DNA from: Dermatemys mawii
Taxonomy: Eukaryota; Chordata; Testudines; Dermatemydidae
Length of the DNA stretch: 64,000 nt
Reading direction: 5' to 3'
Assembly (NCBI GenBank): GCA_007922305.1
Contig: ML677374.1
Location: 9,486,094 to 9,550,093 of the forward strand
The notes below the pieces were generated by a model. It was not told the DNA's origin. It saw only the letters and a program-made list of their open reading frames with translations, and made no database searches. Position numbers and translations under genes: made by a program. Every line of letters starts with the position of its first letter. The stretch's first letter is position 1. Shown here in pieces: positions 25,407 through 36,869 of this stretch.

Positions 25407-26289
25407 CTGAAGTGATTTTAAATGAATACAGTAAACCTGTCAAATCATATTCTAGGCAATGCACTGTAATAAATGAGGGCTTTTTATTAGCAGAACTGGT
25501 TTCAATATTAAAAGAATCATAGCGTTCTGAAAGGTAGCAGATAGACCATGTTTCCTGCTGTAAAAATAGCACAGGTTTTTTTTAAGTATAATTTCCTCAT
25601 CTGAAATCCACCCACTTTTGTTTTTCTTCTCAACCATTTGTTTTGACCACTGGACATTGAACTCCCTGTTATTTCTGTAGTTTCTTTGCATTAGGTTCTT
25701 AGATCAAGTATTGCCTTTACTCTTGGGGAAATATTAGCTCACTATGTGCTCTGAGCAACCGTTGTAAGATAATTAACATTTCCCATCAGTAGCAGCTTGT
25801 CACTCTTTATAGGTTTACTTTCCTGTTCAGTTTCCCCAGGGAATTCTACAGGAAATTCCACACTTGTCTTTACCACTTTCCATCTCAGTGGCAGTTTTCA
25901 TATGCGGATATTCACAGCTACAGCTGTGTAAGTGGAAACCTGTTCTAGAATCTAGGATTGAGATCTGGTACAAAACCAGGGCAAGACCATGGTCACACTC
26001 CACAAGATATGACCAGTCAATGCCCACCTAGAGATACATTACAGGCTTGATCCAGCAGCCTTCAACTCCATGAGAGTTTTCCCCATTGACTTGAATGGCA
26101 GCAGGATCACCCCTGTAAGAATATCTGGTTGCACGTAATACCCCATAGGGTCCTTGTTTCAACAAAGAACGTTAAGCACATGCTCATTCTTTAAGTGTAG
26201 CTTGTGCCCCAAGTCAGTCAAATGAAAGGAGCTGGGATCTATAGGCGAGACCTCCTCCATAGCATGACTAAGAATTGCTACTAGAGTTT
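25407..26289. other. unassigned stretch with palindromic remnant
   Basis: No gene. At 26042-26118 'cttgatccagcagccttcaa' and 'tgaatggcagcaggatcacc' form a degraded inverted pair of the same kind as at 57305. Confidence 0.45.
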
Positions 26290-26520
26290 ATTAAAACTTT
26301 TTACTGGAAAATGCCCATTTGTCAAAAACCAAAACTTTTCGCAAGTGTCAGTTTGGACTTTTTTCTACTCAAGTTTTTTTGAACTTGTCAAAGTGAAACA
26401 TTTAGATAAAATTTCTGTTTTGAAATGACTGTTTAGAAGTGCAAGCTAATTACAGTACGAATTTAAAAAATGGTCAAAATCAAACCAAAATATTTTGTTT
26501 GACCCAAACCTCTCTGTGTG
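26290..26520. repeat. AT-rich interspersed repeat fragment
   Basis: Run-rich text such as 'caaaaaccaaaacttttcgc', 'gacttttttctactcaag' and 'atggtcaaaatcaaacc' matches in style the repeats at 7200 and 46097. Ends are not readable, so the assignment is tentative. Confidence 0.4.
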
Positions 26521-27140
26521 CAGGTATGTACGTGTGCATCAGAGAGAAAAATTGAGATTTCACATTTGTCTTTATTTAGGATGAGAGCAGGTTTTGAAAT
26601 CTGTAAAATTTTCACAGGCTGGGAAAGCTCTTTCCTACCCAGCCGTAGCTCCTACTGACATTAAGGTTTCCCTTGCTCACACTAAGAGGCCTAGACCATT
26701 TGTCATATGGCAACAACAAACTCCATATTTGTCTTTGATTATTCCATTTTATCCTAATGTTTCCCTCTAACAAGAGTCTGCAAATTTGTTTTAACTATTC
26801 TTGTTTTTTTACTATAGATGTGCTGAAGATGAAACACCTGGCTTCCTCTTTATTCCATCTGCAAGTATAAAGTTTCAAGTGCTTTTCAAAGGTAGCACTG
26901 TAATTAGAGTAATTATTATAGGGCTTAATGTAGCTGGAAGCAGTATATCAAAGAGCATATTATAATAGATCCTTTTTTAAACGTGGGATAACAGGTCATT
27001 TACTAACCACCTCTGATTCCATTAACTGGAAATTCTAAGCGGTGTGGTAATTACCAAGGAAAATATGAGTAGGAAGAAACAAACAAAGCTTTGATTAGAA
27101 ATAGGTTTTAGACATTCTTTAAAAAAGCTTCAATTCAAGA
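26521..27140. other. unassigned low-repeat stretch
   Basis: AT-rich and free of transposon ends. A polypyrimidine tract and AG at 26798-26817 precede a 74-base block open in one frame and followed by gt at 26892; I discuss this as a weak exon candidate among the findings and do not call a gene. Confidence 0.4.
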
Positions 27141-27432
27141 AAGCACTTCAGATTTTGTCTGCACTTGAAAGGCTCCAGCGGCACAGCTGCAGCACATCTG
27201 TGCGGACACTACCTATGCTGACAGGAGGGATTCTCCCATTGGTGTAGGTCATCCACCTCCTGGAGAGGCAGTAGTTCGGTTGACAGAAGAATTCTTCCAA
27301 CAACCCAGTGCTGTCTACACCCAGAGTTAGTTTGGCTTAATTATGTCTCTTAGCGGTGTCGATTTTTCATACTACTGAATGATGTAGTGAAGCAGACCTA
27401 ATTTTCTAATTTAGACTAGGCCTTAAGCTTTT
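27141..27432. mobile_element. hAT-like MITE, diverged
   Basis: The left end 'cagattttgtctgcacttga' and the right end 'aatttagactaggcctt' correspond to the 'aggccttgtctacactgg' type ends of turtle hAT elements. Interior text (gaggcagtagttcggttgac, tgctgtctacacc) is typical. The flanking 8-mers aagcactt (27141-27148) and aagctttt (27425-27432) match at 6 positions and may be the decayed target duplication. Non-coding. Confidence 0.7.
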
Positions 27433-27847
27433 CTATTCCGAGTGGTACTTAAACACAGGCTCACCTTTATGCACCTCTTAAATCCAAGTGATGGCAGTGG
27501 GAATTAAAGATATGGTTAAAATTGCACATCTTAGGTAGAGCCCACACATCTAGGCAGGAACACCTGTTCCCACTGCCTCGAATTCTTCACTGGGATCTAA
27601 TTCCCCCTCCCCCCGCACCGTCCTTTAGAGAGTTCAGTTCAATTGAGGGTGACCCCCCTCAATCAGGACAATAAAAGTACACTTCTGCTGTCCTTTACTT
27701 ATACAAGAAGGGTAACAGTCCATTACCTCTGCATTCCATAGTATAGAGATCTGTAACCCAGCACAGCCCAAATTGATCAATTGGGCACCATACCTCTGTC
27801 CATTGGGTGCCTAAGCAGAGTAGGTGTGTTCACATAAATACAGCCTA
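27433..27847. other. unassigned non-coding stretch
   Basis: No gene or repeat is recognised. A C-run occurs at about 27604-27615. Confidence 0.45.
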
Positions 27848-28208
27848 GTCCTAAATTCCCTCTAATTTAGGTGGGTGGGCAGCAGGCTATAAAGGGCCGC
27901 GCCGGAACGCAGCTGGGGAGGGGAGCAAGTTGGGGCATGGAGAGTTTCTGTGTGCCTCTCCCACAGAGAGGCCGCTGGCAGTCCTTGCCCCAGGCTGGGG
28001 AGATGGGGAGTCCTTGGTCCCAAACTCCTCATCTCCAGCCAGAGCCCTCACCCCCCGCACTTTAATGTTCCGCTCCAGCCCCAAGCCCGCTCCCACACTC
28101 CAAACCCCTCAGCCCCACCCCCACCACACATCCCTTTCATACTGGTGCACATCACAAAATTCATTCCGCACATGGATACAAACAATTAGGGGGAACACTG
28201 GTCCTAAA
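27848..28208. mobile_element. hAT MITE with perfect 8-bp target duplication
   Basis: The element spans 27856-28200. It is bordered by gtcctaaa at 27848-27855 and again at 28201-28208, an exact 8-bp target duplication typical of hAT transposition. The left end 'ttccctctaattta' matches the reverse complement of the right end 'aattagggggaacactg', apart from the loss of about five terminal bases on the left. The interior is much more GC- and CpG-rich than its surroundings (aaagggccgcgccggaacgc). The overlapping 64 to 112-codon frames across it on both strands are by-products of that composition. Confidence 0.9.
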
Positions 28209-30202
28209 GCCTTTTCCCTCAGCTCATCACAAGCTGTCAGCTGCTTCAGACCTTGTTCCCATCCATAGATGTCAAGTTAGGTCTTGTATGAAAGCTTGTA
28301 ATGTTCTGAACTGGATGGTCATTAGAAGACATGTAGATAGGTTTCGGTTATGAATGTGCGTAGAACTTTGTAATTGTGGTACAGCTACAGCATCTCCTCA
28401 AAACAGGAGGTGAAGTAATCAGGAAGGGAGAGGCACCTCCCAAGCAAGGGGTTGAAACCAACTTAAGGATCCAGTCAGGAAGACACAATGGTGGATCATT
28501 AAAGTTAATGGAATGACATTGGGGTTTTCTTTACAGCTTCAATCTTGAAAAGGAAGGCTTTCCCCTACCACCATGAGGCATAATGCCAGGAGAAAAATGG
28601 TTTGGCCATTAAACCCAAACTGGTTTGGGTTAGAGGTTTGGCATCCAGAAAGTGAGGCCCAGCATGGGGTGCTGTCCATAAAGCGCTGGATCCTCTCTAG
28701 GACACGGGGCATGTTGGGAAACCGTTCCGAGGCAATAGGCAAAAGGGAATTTGGCTAATATACACGTGTAAAGCCTGAGATTGCATCTTTACGTTTATGT
28801 TCTGTGTTTGCTTTTCCTTACTATTTTATCTTTGAATCTTATTATTCTATTAAAGAAGTTTGTTTATTTTTACCTCAAGCAAATCTCTTGCGCAGACAAC
28901 GTGCAGCAAGGTGAACTGATAAATGGGGGCAGGTTTCATGCCTTCAAGGGTGAAGAGCCAGAGAGGAAAAAACAGTGTCCAGGAGCTAAGACCTCAGGAG
29001 ACTGATCTGGGGTGGGAGACCAGCATTCAGGACCAGAAGGGATTGTTGAGGTCACCCTGCAAGAATTAACTAGTTTAGTGGAAGCCAGGGTATTACCTTA
29101 TGTTTGTAGTCTGGCTACTGGGGTCAGAGCACTGAACCAAAGCAGTATAGTATTAAGACACCCAAAGTTATAAAGGCAGATAGTAACAGAGCCCCTTATT
29201 GGTCTGGGTGATCCCCAAAACAGCACACAGTCATTAACATCTAAGATTTTCCAGGTTGCGTAGGGAATGGGGAAGTCCAATTTTATAATACAATAAAATG
29301 AGAAGGGTGCTCGCTTTCTCAGGTCCCAAGAAGCCAACCTCAAAGGGGCACGTCACTCCGTCCCACCAGTAATGGGCTCTTGCCACTTGTGTCTGATTGG
29401 CAAGATTTTGTCCTTCACCCTTTGGAGATCTTCTGACTGAATTGCCTAGCCTGAATGCTTATCTACAAGGCAAGGCGGTTTGTGTGATTAACAGGTCAGT
29501 GCATTCTGAAAGCACATGACAAATGGCACCTTGCAGCAAAAATGATGAGGTTGACACCAATGTTTTTAATAGATTAAGACCAGAGGTTCTAGTGAAACCA
29601 TTCACCCCTCTTGTCACCTTTAAGGAACCATAATCTCTAAAATGGTCAAAAGATTCTATTACCAAGGCAAAGGACACTGAGCTCTTATTTTTAATCAGAG
29701 CTGTGGATTCAAACCAGTGCATTTGTGCATTATCTGTCACTGTGTTTTTGAAAGCTTAAGGGCACAGAGTGCTTGGAAACGCAGGTGCAAACTCTGCACA
29801 ATAACTCTACGGCATGTTATATTTTCAGCAAGCCGCTCCTGAATTTGGCTTTGCCTGGTTTCCAGCTACATTACAAAAGCTTCCCACGCCTCTTACTCTG
29901 CAAACTCAATGCCAAATTATCATGGACAAGCAGCAAAGGTCACAGTAATTGTCAGAGACAAAGAATTCAAGTTTAAGTGCTTAGCAAGCATTTTACTCAA
30001 TACTTCCCTGCCAGTAAATTGGGGGAGGGAGAAAGGGGGAATTGCATTTGATACAATGTGTCATTTCCCTGACACCCTTTTGCTTAAAGGAGAAGAGAGC
30101 CCTCCAAATAGCAGATGGCATTTAAGGCCTATTCCAGACTCCACTGAAGTCTAGGGGCATCTTTCCATCAGGCCCCAGTACTGAATTTTACCATTCAGGA
30201 TA
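28209..30202. other. unassigned stretch, possible decayed LTR
   Basis: No gene. 28560-29000 contains a T-rich segment with 'tattctattaaagaagtt' followed by 'ctcaagcaaatctcttgc', which could be the R-U5 part of an old LTR. I cannot find matching ends, so this is not called as an element. Frames of 60 to 93 codons overlap in conflicting orientations. Confidence 0.35.
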
Positions 30203-30340
30203 GTACCATGTAGGGTGACCAGACAGCAAGTGAGAAAAATCAGGACAGGGGAGGGGATAGGGAGCCTATATATGAAAAAAGCCCTTACAAATCAGGACTG
30301 TCCCTATATAATCAGGGCATCTGGTCACCCTAATACTATG
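30203..30340. mobile_element. hAT-like MITE 'tagggtgaccag' family
   Basis: The element 30211-30332 begins tagggtgaccagacag and ends ctggtcacccta, exact reverse complements over 12 bp. The flanks gtaccatg (30203-30210) and atactatg (30333-30340) differ only by two transitions and look like an aged 8-bp target duplication. A second copy lies at 47856-47979, with the shared interior phrase 'gggagcctatatatgaaaa' here and 'cttatataggctccc' there, in opposite orientation. Non-coding. Confidence 0.85.
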
Positions 30341-31749
30341 CGAGAGGAACTAAAGGAATTAGTATGGTATGAAATTCAACTATTTGTTTTGTGCTGTGAC
30401 AATATCAGTTCACTTACTGTACCAACTGTGCTGGTCTGTAAAGAGAACACTGGATATTGTTAAAGCTGAAAGAAATGAAAATGGACCCTTCCCTCAGCCA
30501 GCAGGTAGCACTGATGATGATGTTGAAGGCGCATTTTTAGAAAACAATGAGCCACGTAGATCACTGAGGTCTTTTGCACAGCTTAAAAAAAACCACAACA
30601 AAAACAAAAAAACCCATGATTTTAGATCTTATTTGCCTAATCTATTTGTTGATTTTTGAATAGTTCCAGTTGACCTAAAGCTACATTGTGTGTATAAACT
30701 ATTTGTCTGAACAATTTTGCCCAGCTCTACTCAGCACCTACAGTGAGGCTGGGTTTAAGCAAAGTGCTAGTCTCACATTTAGGCACCAAAATACACTGTA
30801 CATAGTAGATGTCCAAAATGAATCTATTTGTATGTGTCTGCTTATCTATCTCTGCAGTATTTTATTAATCTAGTTGTGCCAGATTTTAGTTGATCATTTA
30901 AAAAGTGTATTGGTTTTAAATTAAAATTCAGTAATATGAACTAATATTTTCTGGTCCCATATGAAAGGTGAGAATAAGAAAAGGTAAAGATTATAGGAAT
31001 TAGAATTTGTGTTAAGCTAAAAGTGCCAGAGGATGCTTACACATTCATATATTGAAAAACAGGCAAACAAACTTGTTTTTCATGTACTGAATTCAACCAA
31101 AAGCAGCCATATCATTAAGAACCCAGTGCCAGTCACCAGATGGTAATTATTTCCTGATTAAACTTTTGGCAATGGGGAAGGTACAATGCCACTGTTTTCC
31201 TTGAGCTTTAGAAAAATGTCCAGTGTCATAGGACATATTTTCTGCACACAGTAGAGTTGCAGTAATTTCAAAATTTTAGCATTGTAGAGGCTTTAAGCCA
31301 TGAAAATCTCTAAGTCCGTGCAAAGCAAAATTCTCTAGAGTCACAGGAGCGGAATTCTGCAGTACCCTGTGTTGTTCTATTGGAGGTCACTCATGTATGA
31401 GTAGGTTGGATTGTACAAGATCAATCCAGAATTGTCCCTTCAGCAAAAGAGAGTGTCCACACATCCCAGTTTCACGGGGAAGTCCCAATTTTTCATGATG
31501 TCCTAGTGTCTTGGGAAACTCTTGTGGGATACCCAAATGTCCAGCTTTTTGTTTCCTCTATCAAAACATAGTAAATAGGTGAGTCTAGGGAGGTAAAATT
31601 ATTTTAACTAATTCAACAGGACCATTCTGTCAAACAGGTTTAATTTCTTGTGCCTTGGATGGGACTCCAATAAGTGATTCCCTTGAGACTTTGTATGTGC
31701 TTCCTGGCTCACTTATTTTCTCATAAAACTTTCATTTACTGTACCAAGG
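30341..31749. other. unassigned AT-rich non-coding stretch
   Basis: No gene or element ends are seen. Frames of 82 and 96 codons at 30215 and 30369 overlap each other and start within or beside the hAT element, so they are not credible genes. Confidence 0.45.
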
Positions 31750-31878
31750 CCTTGTTCCATCAAAGCACCTAAGCACATGATTAAAAACTTTAAGCACATG
31801 AGTAGTCTCACTGAAGTCCATAAGCTAAGTAAGGAGCTTAAAGTTAAGCACGTGCTTAAGTGTTTTGCTGGACTGAGA
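31750..31878. mobile_element. palindromic miniature element, 'aagcac' type
   Basis: The left half 'ccatcaaagcacctaagcac' plus 'aaaaactttaagcacatgag' is mirrored by the right half 'gcttaaagttaagcacgtgc' plus 'ttaagtgttttgctggac'. The centre contains 'ctcactgaagtcca'. A related copy is at 43492-43640. The near-complete self-complementarity indicates a MITE or foldback element; no target duplication is readable. Confidence 0.7.
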
Positions 31879-32099
31879 CTTCAACATAGCTTTGTTGGAC
31901 TACAGTCTGGTGCAGTATATTTAAACTCCTTGTACTGAAAGAAAAGTTCCCTTCTTTAATCAGCTCTCAGTCCACTGCTGGAGGAAGGCTTCCTCCATAA
32001 GCACTACTGTCCTGACTCCTGTGATTCACCTATCCAAGCAACTCATCTGCTTGTGTCTCCATCTAGCTCAGAGGTCCTCTCTTTTGTAATCCATGAGAC
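31879..32099. other. unassigned non-coding
   Basis: Nothing recognised. Confidence 0.4.
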
Positions 32100-32230
32100 A
32101 CCATTCTAAAGCTCTTGTAATGATTTATACATTGAGACGTGTTTAAGTGACTTACCCAAGGTTACACAGCAAGACAATGGCAGAGCCAAGAATTGAACCC
32201 ATTCAATACCTCTTCTAAATACTAGACAAG
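32100..32230 (-). repeat. MIR-like SINE fragment, reverse orientation
   Basis: 'aagtgacttacccaaggtta', 'cacagcaagacaatggcaga' and 'gccaagaattgaaccc' follow the reverse complement of the MIR-like core and tRNA-like head, including a B-box-like 'gaattgaaccc' (gggttcaattc on the minus strand). Truncated at its tail side. Confidence 0.75.
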
Positions 32231-33949
32231 ACTTCCTGTTGAACCTATTATAAAGTGCCTTGAAATACGCGAGTTTCTAATTCCAAATGTGGCAGAGTTG
32301 CTCCCTCTGGCAAACATTCCCATAGTCTCCAGTGTAAATCAGATGAAGTCCTAATCCTTAAATAGCATGGAAACAGTATTAAGAAATGTGCCCAAACGAG
32401 AATATGGTGATGAGCAGTGAAAGAGCATGAAAAACCATAATGAGGTCAAAGGGAGTAAGGACCATGTTAAATCAAGCTTAGATATCTTTATAACAGATAT
32501 GCTATAGCTGAACCAGAAGTTATAAACCTGAGGCAGAAATTGAGTGAGAAACTATGTTTTGTGTTAGGCAGGAGATCAGAATGGCATCTTCTGACCTTAA
32601 AAAAAAAATCTAAGAATTGTGTAGTCCATGAAATAAGCAAATACACCACCAGATCTGAAATGCATCCTTCAAATTCAGGACTCCAGTGAGAAGATAAACA
32701 AAGTATCTGAGTTTACTGATGAACTCGCACATACATCTCTGAAATTAACAGCCACAATTTAGAATGTGCAGCCATCAAGAAATTTTATACTGAAACGAGA
32801 AACCCTGAAATGTGCCTTAGGAAGTAAAAAAATTATTAACAAATGAAGAAAAAAGCAAAAGGAGATACTCAAATGGGAAAAAATGATTCAGAGCAGCATT
32901 GGAAGAGAAGATTATGGTTGGAATAGCAAGACTTTCGCAGTCAAAAACAGGAGGCAGATAAAACACTATGTAAAACCAAAGGACCCAAAATCCAAGACTA
33001 CCAGCTTATGAAGCTAAGACTTTATCTAACTGTCCACACTCCATTCCAATTACAAGTTTCTTTCTTAGGTTAAGATTAGTCATGTGGGAATCTGTTTCAG
33101 GCCCTATTCCACAACTTGATCTGTAGGCAGATGCCATAACACAAAAGTGAAAATGTAAAAGTGTAATGTACACTAAAAAAAGTCACTGAAACTTTTACAG
33201 AATGAAACATCTGACCCTAATCTCCATTTTAAAAAATATATTCAAGTTTCAAATTTTTTCCACAATTTGAACTTTTTGTTCCCATTCAGGAAAGGAAAAA
33301 ATTCAAAAGTGTTGAAAGACTCGAGTGCCTTTTCTTTAGGAGAACATTTCACCTATTAAAATTCTGGTCACTTATTAACTGTTTTGTAATTTGCTTGGTG
33401 CAATCCATAAACTCCAGCATAATACTCTTCATCAGTATGTTACTGCATACAGTGAAGTCTGTTTGGTAAACTTGGGGATTGTATAAGATACAGATAGGTA
33501 CACTTTCAGTGGTGCATACAACTCCAATTACAAAAGCAACATTTGTTCTTTGAATTCTCCAGGCAGATATTCTTTTCCATAGGCTTTTTTTAAAAAAAAC
33601 AAACAAAAAAACCTGACTTTTGGACATTGGCATAGGAACCTATTAACTTCAAAAAGTTTATAGCCCTCTGATGTTTGGTTTTATTTTTCAAACTCTCAAA
33701 CTGATATTATAGTGCTCCCCAACATGGTAGCCCTACTAAGCTTTTATTGCTTGCTATGCACTTTGCTTTTGACATTGTAAAGGTGAATAGAAAATATCAA
33801 GTTTTGTTGGATAAAATGCAATTTGTCATTTGATATGGCATATTATATACCTCTCTGTCACTGCATGATGTATTTGACACAGGGAGCCAGCTCCTCACCA
33901 GGGGGGGTAAATCGACTGAGCTCTATTGACTTATCTGAAATCTGCCTGC
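32231..33949. other. unassigned stretch with AT-rich repeat
   Basis: No gene. 33171-33330 (ctgaaacttttacagaatg, caagtttcaaattttttcc) looks like the AT-rich repeat family of 7200 and 46097. A 94-codon minus-strand frame at 33349-33633 has no recognisable motif. Confidence 0.4.
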
Positions 33950-34072
33950 TGGGGGATTCTTAAACCTTGCTCTGAAGTATCCAGTTCAGGAGGATGTCAG
34001 AAACAGGATGCTGAACTAGATGGACCTTGGATCTGCTCAGTATAGCAATTCCTATTTTCCTAGGTCCCTATG
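33950..34072 (+). mobile_element. CR1 LINE 3' end fragment
   Basis: The run 'tgggggattcttaaaccttg', 'ctctgaagtatccag', 'aggatgctgaactagatgga', 'ccttggatctgctcagtat' and 'agcaattcctattttcct' matches the order of blocks in a sauropsid CR1 3' end, including the near-invariant 'ctagatggacc'. Only the untranslated tail is present, which is usual because most CR1 copies are 5' truncated. A different CR1 type lies at 47815-48700. Confidence 0.8.
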
Positions 34073-35489
34073 ATTTCAGTAATGCTATACAGATTAACAC
34101 CAATTGAGGATCAGGTCCACAGTTTTTTCGTCTTACTGGACTCTTGCCTAATATGTATTCAGGTGGATGGAAGTCAAAGCACGCTGTTTCCCCCTCCCCC
34201 ATACATGGTCATCAACTATATATTGTGCATATTTCATATATCACACTGCATTTCTAGTTTCTTTTTTGTTGATGTTGTTGCTATTTACTCAGTCACTTTA
34301 GTGCACATCTAACAGCAAGGTTAGCATTACTTCAAAAGAAAACTAAGCCAGATAAGATGATCTAAACGAACTAAAGTTTGTTTGAACTCCCATTTAAAAA
34401 AAATATGCCTTCTGTATGTGTACTTACTGCCTGATCCCTACTCTACCCAGCTATGCCACTTCCTGTTCACTTTGGGATGGATCACCTCAAACATACAAAA
34501 TGGCAGCATCCTCTGTGTTCCCATAAGCACAGGGGCTGTGATTGTCCCTATCCCTCATTCAGGAAGTGCAAAGGAGACAGAATATTCCCTCAGGTTGAGT
34601 CACCATCCCCCTATATTCTTATTCTGTAGCATTTCACAGTAGTGTAAATGGTGCAGGGCAACAGAATCTGGTCCTTCTCCCCCCCAACCCCCCACCCACG
34701 TGGCTTCTAGAACCTTGCATGTGTAGGAAAATGCAAAGTCAAAGGCATCGGTTCAAAATGTCATAAACTAGGTACAATATCTTTACACTGCAGCTTGACA
34801 TGTAAATGTATCATATTCCTTCCAGGAAATAATAGCTTAGGAAAAATGCTTTTCTTTCTTTATTTTCCACTCTGCCCCTTACCCTGCCCCCCTAGCTTGT
34901 TAGACACTTATAATCAGCAGAGTTCAACCTGTGGCTGAACAGGAAATGAATGCTTAAACGCTCCATGCACCAATGTTTAAAAAAGATTTAATGATTTCAA
35001 AGTGTTTTTAATAAGTTGTAAATGTATTTTACAAAGTCCCTTTGCTATTTGTAATAAATGCAGCTGATGAAAGGCAATTACACTGAATATTTTTGCCTGT
35101 TCAAAAGTGTTTTTTATTTTTCATTCTTCCAGAAGGGTGCACAAAATACACTTTACAGGAAAAATGACTTGATGCCGACATACAGCAGAACTGCAGAACA
35201 TAAAGTTTCCTCCTAGGTTCATGTAGTTTGTGCATAACTCTTTATTTGCAGAGGTTTTTTTTAAAAAAAATATTCACAAACTAACAGTGTCAACAAACAA
35301 GAATGATTACGATAACTCAGCCAAACTGATCTCTAGTGTAACTTAGCTTCAATGGTATTACGGCAAGGATCAATTTGGCCCTATGTTTAATTTTGGATAA
35401 ACACTGAACAAAATTAGGGGGAAAGAGGAAATCAATAATTTTTCTATATTTGGTAAGAATGAAAATCTTCCAGGATCAGCATTAATAAA
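34073..35489. other. unassigned non-coding stretch
   Basis: 34075-34120 holds a small remnant (gctatacagattaacacc, attgaggatcaggtccac) like that at 20205. C-rich runs at 34679-34699. No gene; frames of 80 to 91 codons are unsupported. Confidence 0.45.
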
Positions 35490-35578
35490 TGCTATAGTAG
35501 CCCTTAGGACTCCTAGCCATAGACCAGAACTCAATTGTGCTAGGAGCTGTACAAACACAGAATAAGATTGTGGTCCAA
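35490..35578 (-). repeat. SINE/LINE tail fragment, reverse orientation
   Basis: 'ctatagtagcccttaggact', 'ccagaactcaattgtgctag' and 'gagctgtacaaacacagaat' match the tail at 18396-18500 and the duplicated block at 54183 and 54513. Truncated. Confidence 0.7.
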
Positions 35579-36292
35579 TTTTTTTTCCAGACAACACGCT
35601 AAAGCGCACTATGGAACATTTAAAGCACACCAGCAAGGTCCCCATAGACCATTAATGTGCAGCATGTTAGTGCAGGTTAGAAATCACATCCCCATAGTGT
35701 GCATAATCCCCTTCCCCATTTAGACAAGCTCTAAGAGTTGGACTCAGGTGACCCGTTTTTCTCCTGCCATTCATCTTGTGCCATGCAAGGTGAGTGATGA
35801 ATATTACCCTTCTGATCTGGTATCATTCTCCACTCCATTTATTATAATGGGGCAAGACAATGAAGAATCTGGCCTGCTGTCTGTCCTCTTTATCTTTACT
35901 GAAAATATTTTGCCTTTTATTTCTTCTGTACAGTTAAATTGTGATGAATTAGAATGCAAAATAGCCCTCTTCATATAATTAGCAACATATAGTACTTATA
36001 GCATTTACTATGCTTGATGGTTCTGTCACCATAACCATATTGTGATCTACAACAAGAAGGATGAAAATTAAAAGGATTATATTAGTCACTTTTAAACACC
36101 CACTGACAGGTTTACCCACATTTACAAGCGTCGCTTTTACTATGTTCAAGAGCATCCATAAACTCAGGCTCATTAATTTTATTTAACCCCTCTGCTCGGT
36201 TTTCTGTTATGTAGCAAACAACAAGGGACTTTTAAAGAAAAATGTTGCACCCATTTGATCCCTACATCCTGTGGGCTTTCCCACTAGGTGAA
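35579..36292. other. unassigned non-coding stretch
   Basis: No gene or repeat end is supported. Confidence 0.45.
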
Positions 36293-36351
36293 ATCCTGGC
36301 CCCATTGAATTCAGTGGCAGAAATCCCACTGGAGTTCAACGGGGCCAGGAT
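36293..36351. mobile_element. palindromic miniature element, 'atcctggcccc' ends
   Basis: Arms 36293-36317 (beginning atcctggccccattgaattc) and 36326-36351 (ending acggggccaggat) are imperfect reverse complements around an 8-base centre. The same design occurs at 25345-25406. Confidence 0.75.
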
Positions 36352-36582
36352 GTCATTCATTACATTTAGTGAGATTTGGGATCTAAACTACCTTGGTCTC
36401 TTTTGAAAATCCCAGTGCAGACCTTACAGAAATCTTCACTGATACCAATGACATTTTTCCTACAGTCTAGATTGCGGTGGCCATATAAGGATAAGGGGAC
36501 AAGGAAAGCTTTTTCCACCTTGAAGGGCTACCAAGGCTTAAACTGATTACTGGGGGAGTGCTACAGCATTGGCTAACAGAAT

Positions 36583-36650
36583 TGTGTCTTTTAGCTCAGC
36601 TGGTAGAGACTCACGCTTTAAGACCCAAACATCCCAGCTTCTCTCTCTGC
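36583..36650 (+). repeat. tRNA-derived SINE head fragment
   Basis: tagctcagctggtagag at 36592-36608 is an excellent internal A-box, as in a tRNA D-arm. The expected B-box downstream is degraded (agacccaaacatccca), and the sequence cannot fold as a complete cloverleaf, so I read it as the head of an old tRNA-derived SINE and not as a tRNA gene. Confidence 0.6.
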
Positions 36651-36696
36651 TGATGACACACCCAGAGCAGGTCAGGATAATACATTCTATGGCCCA

Positions 36697-36869
36697 TACT
36701 TTCAAAGGAGACGAGTGATTTCAGTGGCCTCACTATTTGGGTCTCCAAGTTGAGGCACCTTAAATGAGATTGATTTACAGAGGGCTGGAGTTCAGCAGTT
36801 TCTGAAAGCGATTCCCATTTGCACACCCCAGAATTGAGACCCTCAGAATCACTGGACGTTTTTGAAAAT
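36697..36869. mobile_element. palindromic MITE, 'ttttcaaaag' ends
   Basis: The left end 'ctttcaaaggagacgagtga' is mirrored by the right end, whose reverse complement reads 'ttttcaaaaacgtccagtga'. Inside, 'tctccaagttgaggcacctt' is the phrase I know from a common turtle palindromic element. The copy is diverged and non-coding; no target duplication is readable. It starts 46 bp after a tRNA-like SINE head and may have landed within that SINE. Confidence 0.65.

Noticed and set aside
27871..28268. Cluster of overlapping frames of 64 to 112 codons rich in proline
   Set aside because: They lie within a GC-rich hAT element, in several frames on both strands, as expected from low stop-codon density in GC-rich DNA.
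28790..28880. Possible LTR polyadenylation region
   Set aside because: T-rich text is suggestive, but no matching LTR ends, primer-binding site or second LTR were found.
36592..36650. Possible functional tRNA gene
   Set aside because: Only the A-box region is convincing; acceptor and T arms do not pair and the B-box is degraded.
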